From: DSNY01 sp040752195
GTDB lineage: Bacteria > Pseudomonadota > Gammaproteobacteria > Burkholderiales > Burkholderiaceae_F
Assembly: GCA_040752195.1 (NCBI GenBank)
Contig: JBFMFC010000011.1
Span: 19,615 to 83,614 of the forward strand
DNA length: 64,000 nucleotides
Direction: 5' to 3'
Every line of letters starts with the position of its first letter. Within the stretch, counting starts at the first letter, position 1. The position numbers were made by a program, and so were the translations under genes. The notes below the pieces were generated by a model. The model was given only the letters and a program-made list of their open reading frames with translations, searched no databases and was not told where the DNA came from. This document shows, piece by piece, positions 60,064 through 64,000 of this stretch.

Positions 60064-61193
60064 CGCGCCTGTTTACGCCTCGTACCTGGGCCGCGATCCT
60101 CGCCGTGGCCGCGGCGCTGCTCGTCGTCGTGCCCGTGCTGCACCTGGCGCTGCCGCCCGATCATCCACTGCACGTGTCGAGCTTCTGGATCACGCTCGCC
60201 GGCAAGTTCATGTGCTACGCGGTCGTCGCGTTGGCGATGGACCTGATCTGGGGCTACACCGGCATCCTGTCGCTCGGCCAGGGGCTGTTCTTCGCGCTCG
60301 GCGGCTACGCGTTCGGCATGTACCTGATGCGCCAGATCGGACGCGACGGCGTCTACCAGAGCGACCTGCCCGACTTCATGGTGTTCCTCGACTGGAAGGA
60401 GCTGCCCTGGTACTGGGTCGGCAGCGACTCGTTCCTGTGGGCGGTGTTGCTGGTCGTCGCCGTGCCGGGCCTGCTCGCTTTCGTGTTCGGCTTCTTCGCC
60501 TTCCGTTCGCGCATCAAGGGTGTCTACTTCTCGATCATCACGCAGGCGCTCACCTTCGCCGCGATGCTGGCGTTCTTCCGCAACGACATGGGCTTCGGCG
60601 GCAACAACGGCTTCACGGACTTCAAGCGCATCCTCGGCTTTCCGATCACCGCGCCCGAGACGCGCACGCTGCTTTACGTGCTGTCGGGCCTGTACCTGCT
60701 CGCGGCGCTCGTCGTCGCGCGCGCGATCGTCGCCGGCAAGGTCGGGCGCGTGCTGACCGCGATCCGCGATCAGGAGTCGCGGCTGCTGTTCCTCGGCTAT
60801 CGCACGCTGTACTACAAGCTGTTCGTGTGGGTGACGGCGGCGGTGATGAGCGGCATCGCGGGCGCGCTGTACGTGCCGCAGGTCGGCATCATCAACCCGA
60901 GCGAGATGAGCCCGGCCAATTCGATCGAGATCGCGATCTGGGCCGCGGTCGGCGGACGCGGCACGCTGTTCGGGCCGATCCTCGGCGCGTTTGCCGTCAA
61001 CGGCGCCAAGACCTGGTTCACGGTCGCGTGGCCGGAGTTCTGGCTGTACTTTCTCGGACTGCTGTTCATCCTCGTCACGCTGTTGCTGCCGCGCGGGCTG
61101 ATGAGCCTCGCCGCGCCGCGCGTGCGGCCAGCGGGCGGCGCGCGCGCACCGTCGGCCGCGCCGGCGCGCCCGCCCGCCTCGGAGACGCGCTGA
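60060..61193 (+). CDS. urtC: Urea ABC transporter permease UrtC
   Basis: 377-residue LivM-type permease. DLIWGYTGILSLGQGLFFALGGYAFGMYLMRQI is diagnostic for UrtC, as are FRNDMGFGGNNGFTDFKRI and AVGGRGTLFGPILGAFAVNGAKTWFT. The C-terminal 30 residues are Pro/Ala rich. It overlaps urtB and urtD, so all are coupled. Confidence 0.94.
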   Translation: MTRLFTPRTWAAILAVAAALLVVVPVLHLALPPDHPLHVSSFWITLAGKFMCYAVVALAMDLIWGYTGILSLGQGLFFALGGYAFGMYLMRQIGRDGVYQSDLPDFMVFLDWKELPWYWVGSDSFLWAVLLVVAVPGLLAFVFGFFAFRSRIKGVYFSIITQALTFAAMLAFFRNDMGFGGNNGFTDFKRILGFPITAPETRTLLYVLSGLYLLAALVVARAIVAGKVGRVLTAIRDQESRLLFLGYRTLYYKLFVWVTAAVMSGIAGALYVPQVGIINPSEMSPANSIEIAIWAAVGGRGTLFGPILGAFAVNGAKTWFTVAWPEFWLYFLGLLFILVTLLLPRGLMSLAAPRVRPAGGARAPSAAPARPPASETR

Positions 61194-62017
61194 TGGACAA
61201 CGCTCCGGTGCGCGCGTACGGCGGCTCGAGCAGCGTCGGCTACGGCCACCCCGTCGAGCCGGGACGAGTCGACACGTCGCATGGGCCGATCCTGTACCTG
61301 GACGGGATCACGGTCAGCTTCGATGGCTTCAAGGCGCTGAACGGGCTGACGCTGACGATCGACCGCGGAGAGTTGCGCTGCGTGATCGGCCCCAACGGCG
61401 CCGGCAAGACGACGATGATGGACGTGATCACCGGCAAGACGCGCCCGGACGCCGGCACGGCGTACTTCGGCCAGACCCTCGACCTGACGCGCCTGGCCGA
61501 AACCGAGATCGCGCAGCTCGGCATCGGCCGCAAGTTCCAGCGCCCGACCGTGTTCGACAGCCACACGGTGTTCGAAAACCTGGAGCTCGCGCTGAAGACC
61601 AACAAGCGCGTGCGTGCCACGCTGCGGGCCAAACTGACCGGCGCGCAGCGCGACCGCATCGACGCAGTGCTGCGGACGATCTGCCTGCAAGCGGACAAGG
61701 ACCGGCCGGCCGGGCTGCTGTCGCACGGTCAGAAGCAGTGGCTGGAGATCGGCATGCTGCTCGCGCAGGAGCCGCTGCTGATCCTGCTCGACGAACCGGT
61801 GGCCGGAATGACCGATGCCGAGCGCGAGCGCACCGCCGAGCTGATCGTCGAACTCGAAGGCAGGCACTCGATCATGGTCGTCGAGCACGACATGGACTTC
61901 GTCGCGCGCATCGCGCGCAAGGTGACGGTGTTGCACGAAGGCGCCGTGCTCGCCGAAGGCAGTCTGAGCCAGGTGCAGGCCGACGAGCGGGTCATCGAGG
62001 TGTACCTGGGAAGGTGA
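61193..62017 (+). CDS. urtD: Urea ABC transporter ATP-binding protein UrtD
   Basis: 274-residue ATPase. Walker A is GPNGAGKTT (66-74). TGKTRPDAGTAYF, IGRKFQRPTVFDSHTVFENLELAL and LLSHGQKQWLEIGMLL (the signature region, SHGQ instead of SGGQ, as usual in UrtD) are present. Walker B is LLILLDEPVAGM. An N-terminal extension of 30 residues is polar. Confidence 0.94.
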   Translation: MDNAPVRAYGGSSSVGYGHPVEPGRVDTSHGPILYLDGITVSFDGFKALNGLTLTIDRGELRCVIGPNGAGKTTMMDVITGKTRPDAGTAYFGQTLDLTRLAETEIAQLGIGRKFQRPTVFDSHTVFENLELALKTNKRVRATLRAKLTGAQRDRIDAVLRTICLQADKDRPAGLLSHGQKQWLEIGMLLAQEPLLILLDEPVAGMTDAERERTAELIVELEGRHSIMVVEHDMDFVARIARKVTVLHEGAVLAEGSLSQVQADERVIEVYLGR

Positions 62018-62027
62018 GGATCGGGCG

Positions 62028-62726
62028 TTGTTGGCGATCGAGAACATCAACCAGTTCTACGGCGGCAGCCACATCCTGCGCGACGTGAGCCTCGCGGTGC
62101 GGCCCGGCGAGTGCACGGTCGTGCTCGGACGCAACGGCGCCGGCAAGACGACGCTGCTGAAGACCGTGATGGGCCTGGTGCGCGCGGCGAGCGGCGCGAT
62201 CCGCTTCGACGGCGCCGACATCACCGCGCTCGCTCCGTACGAGCGCACGCGCCGCGGCATCGGCTACGTGCCGCAGGGCCGCGAGATCTTCAACCGGCTG
62301 ACGGTCGAGGAGAATCTGCTGCTGGGTCTGGCGCCGGTGGCCGGCCGCGCGGCGCGCCGCGTGCCCGAACACGTGCTCGAAACCTTCCCGGCGCTGAAGC
62401 CGATGCTGAAGCGCCGCGGCGGCGACCTGTCGGGCGGGCAGCAGCAGCAACTGGCGATCGGGCGCGCGCTGGCGGCGAATCCGCGCGTGCTGATCCTGGA
62501 CGAGCCGACCGAGGGGATCCAGCCGTCGATCATCAAGGAGATCGGCGCGGTGCTGCGAACGCTGGTGCGCGAGCACCGGCTCGCGGTGCTGCTGGTCGAG
62601 CAGTACTATGAGTTTGCCGAGTCGCTCGCCGATTCGTATGCCGTGATGTCGCGCGGTCGGATCACGCACGCGGGACCGGGCCGCGACATGCGCGAGCACA
62701 ACGTCCGCTCGTTGATCGCGATCTGA
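62028..62726 (+). CDS. urtE: Urea ABC transporter ATP-binding protein UrtE
   Basis: 232-residue ATPase with Walker A GRNGAGKTT (34-42), GIGYVPQGREIFNRLTVEENLLLGL, signature LSGGQQQQLAIGRAL and Walker B VLILDEPTEGIQPSI. The start is TTG at 62028, with GAGGA (62016-62020) seven bases upstream; a second TTG follows directly. The protein begins LAIENINQFYGGSHIL, as in other UrtE proteins. It is encoded 10 bases after urtD and 13 before ureD. Confidence 0.93.
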   Translation: MLAIENINQFYGGSHILRDVSLAVRPGECTVVLGRNGAGKTTLLKTVMGLVRAASGAIRFDGADITALAPYERTRRGIGYVPQGREIFNRLTVEENLLLGLAPVAGRAARRVPEHVLETFPALKPMLKRRGGDLSGGQQQQLAIGRALAANPRVLILDEPTEGIQPSIIKEIGAVLRTLVREHRLAVLLVEQYYEFAESLADSYAVMSRGRITHAGPGRDMREHNVRSLIAI

Positions 62727-62739
62727 TCGACCCGCCGCG

Positions 62740-63546
62740 ATGAGCCCCTGGAACGCCGAGCTCGAGTTGCACTACCGCCGCGCCGGCGGCCGCACCACAC
62801 TCGCGCAACGCCATCGCGGCCCGCTGCAAGTGCAAAAGGCGCTGTATCCGGAAGGCGACTCGACCTGTCACACGGTCGTCGTGCATCCGCCGGGCGGCAT
62901 CGCCGGCGGCGACGCGCTGGCGATCGACGTCGCGACCGCGCCCGGCGCGCACGCGCTGATCACCACGCCCGGGGCGGCCAAGTGGTACAAGGCCAACGGC
63001 CGGCCGGCGTCGCAGCGCGTACACCTGCGGATCGAAGGCGCGCTGGAATGGCTGCCGCAGGAGGCGATCGTCTTCGACGCCGCCGACGCGCGTTCGGAGC
63101 TGCGGATCGATCTCGGCGCGGACGCCGCCATGCTCGGCTGGGACATCGTCGCGCTGGGGCGAATCGCCTCGGGCGAACGTTTCGCGCGCGGCGCCTTCGC
63201 CCAGACCATCCGCGTGCACGAACAGGGGCAACTGCAGTGGCTGGAACGCACGCGCCTTGCGGGCGACGATGCGCTGCTCGACTCGCCGGTCGGCCTGCGC
63301 GGCGCGCGCGTGTTCGGCTGCTTCTGGGCTTACGGTCCGCGCTGGAGCGATGCGCAGCTCGAAGCGTTGCGCCACACCGATGACCGAGCGCTGCTCACGC
63401 GCCTGTCGCCGCGGCTGCTCGTGGCGCGCGCGTTGTGTCACACGACGGCTGCGGTGCGCGCGGCGCTGGAGCAGCTGTGGACGCGCGTGCGGCCGCTCGT
63501 GTTCGACGGTCTGGCGCCGGTGCGCCCGCGGATATGGGCAACCTGA
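62740..63546 (+). CDS. ureD: Urease accessory protein UreD
   Basis: 268-residue nickel-insertion chaperone of the urease apoenzyme. GPLQVQKALYPEGDSTCHTVVVHPPGGIAGGDALAIDV is the family core, with TTPGAAKWYKANG and LEWLPQEAIVFDAADARSEL following. The length is usual. It follows urtE by 13 bases, so transporter and urease genes appear to be one operon. Confidence 0.94.
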   Translation: MSPWNAELELHYRRAGGRTTLAQRHRGPLQVQKALYPEGDSTCHTVVVHPPGGIAGGDALAIDVATAPGAHALITTPGAAKWYKANGRPASQRVHLRIEGALEWLPQEAIVFDAADARSELRIDLGADAAMLGWDIVALGRIASGERFARGAFAQTIRVHEQGQLQWLERTRLAGDDALLDSPVGLRGARVFGCFWAYGPRWSDAQLEALRHTDDRALLTRLSPRLLVARALCHTTAAVRAALEQLWTRVRPLVFDGLAPVRPRIWAT

Positions 63547-63573
63547 GGGGATCTCTTCGCGAGCGGGCGACGA

Positions 63574-63876
<303 letters not shown>

Positions 63877-64000
63877 CCCGGATATTCCACGAGGTCGCCC
63901 CCGTATGCGTGCGTTCTGTCTCGGTGAATCGGCAGTTTCGGCCCGCGTGGTGCCGATCCAATTTGTACCGCCGGGGCTACGCGGGTTTGCGCGGCGCCGG
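63877..64000. other. Downstream end of window; no ureB start seen
   Basis: 124 bases after ureA. The expected UreB N-terminus (MIPGE-like) is not encoded here. An ATG at 63905 opens a frame reading MRAFCLGESAVS that stays open to the edge, but it has no ribosome binding site or recognisable family. The sequence starting CCCGGATATTCCACGAGG, just after the ureA stop, looks like the outer end of some insertion sequences as I recall them. This cannot be confirmed here. Confidence 0.35.

Overview
The window is GC-rich (roughly two thirds by eye), densely packed bacterial DNA. Gene order, high-GC codon use and families such as DUF3563, DUF934 beside cysI, and TAXI-type fused TRAP permeases point to a betaproteobacterium, probably Burkholderiales, living as a free soil or water heterotroph. 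No tRNA, rRNA, CRISPR array, phage or complete insertion sequence was seen. The species cannot be named from sequence alone.

Layout. 1-3127 (-): isobutyryl-CoA mutase icmF, cut by the left edge, with a promoter overlapped by a perfect 16-bp palindrome. 3538-3840: small DUF3563 protein. 4212-10194: three-gene RND efflux pump (adaptor, pump, outer-membrane factor). 10207-19839: nitrate assimilation, consisting of a sigma54-like promoter, nasT antiterminator, an attenuator leader, nitrate ABC transporter, nirB, nirD and nasA. 19823-20663 (-): dodecin and a rhodanese. 20881-27628: assimilatory sulfate reduction (TauE-like permease, cysI, DUF934, cysH, cysD, cysN, ferredoxin reductase). 27651-34054 (-): class III aminotransferase, TAXI-TRAP transporter, ornithine-cyclodeaminase-family protein and a small exported coiled-coil protein. 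34416-37765: pseudopilin-like protein coupled to a GGDEF/EAL protein. 37908-38108 (-): small conserved protein. 38317-43811 (-): histidine degradation hutUHGI. 43966-46745: MFS transporter, isochorismatase-like hydrolase, M28 peptidase. 46879-56645: 4-hydroxybenzoate and protocatechuate 4,5-cleavage genes with a LysR regulator. 57123-63876: urea ABC transporter urtABCDE followed by ureD and ureA; the rest of the urease operon is beyond the right edge.

How it fits together. The window is dominated by nutrient scavenging. Nitrate is imported and reduced to ammonium, sulfate is reduced to sulfide, urea is imported for hydrolysis, histidine is converted to glutamate, and 4-hydroxybenzoate is taken through protocatechuate to pyruvate and oxaloacetate. 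Two of the nitrogen loci carry sigma54-like promoters, as expected for NtrC-type control, and the nitrate operon adds a NasT-type RNA attenuator.

The most interesting signals are regulatory. A 56-bp block upstream of pobA recurs upstream of the protocatechuate operon with the same operator, -35 and -10 spacing (40 of 56 bases identical by hand count). This implies one LysR protein co-regulates two promoters, one of which may give a leaderless mRNA. Other points for a second look are the nas leader, the pseudopilin/c-di-GMP bicistron, the aminotransferase/TRAP/cyclodeaminase cluster of unknown substrate, a protocatechuate operon without a recognisable LigU tautomerase, and ureA without ureB close behind it.
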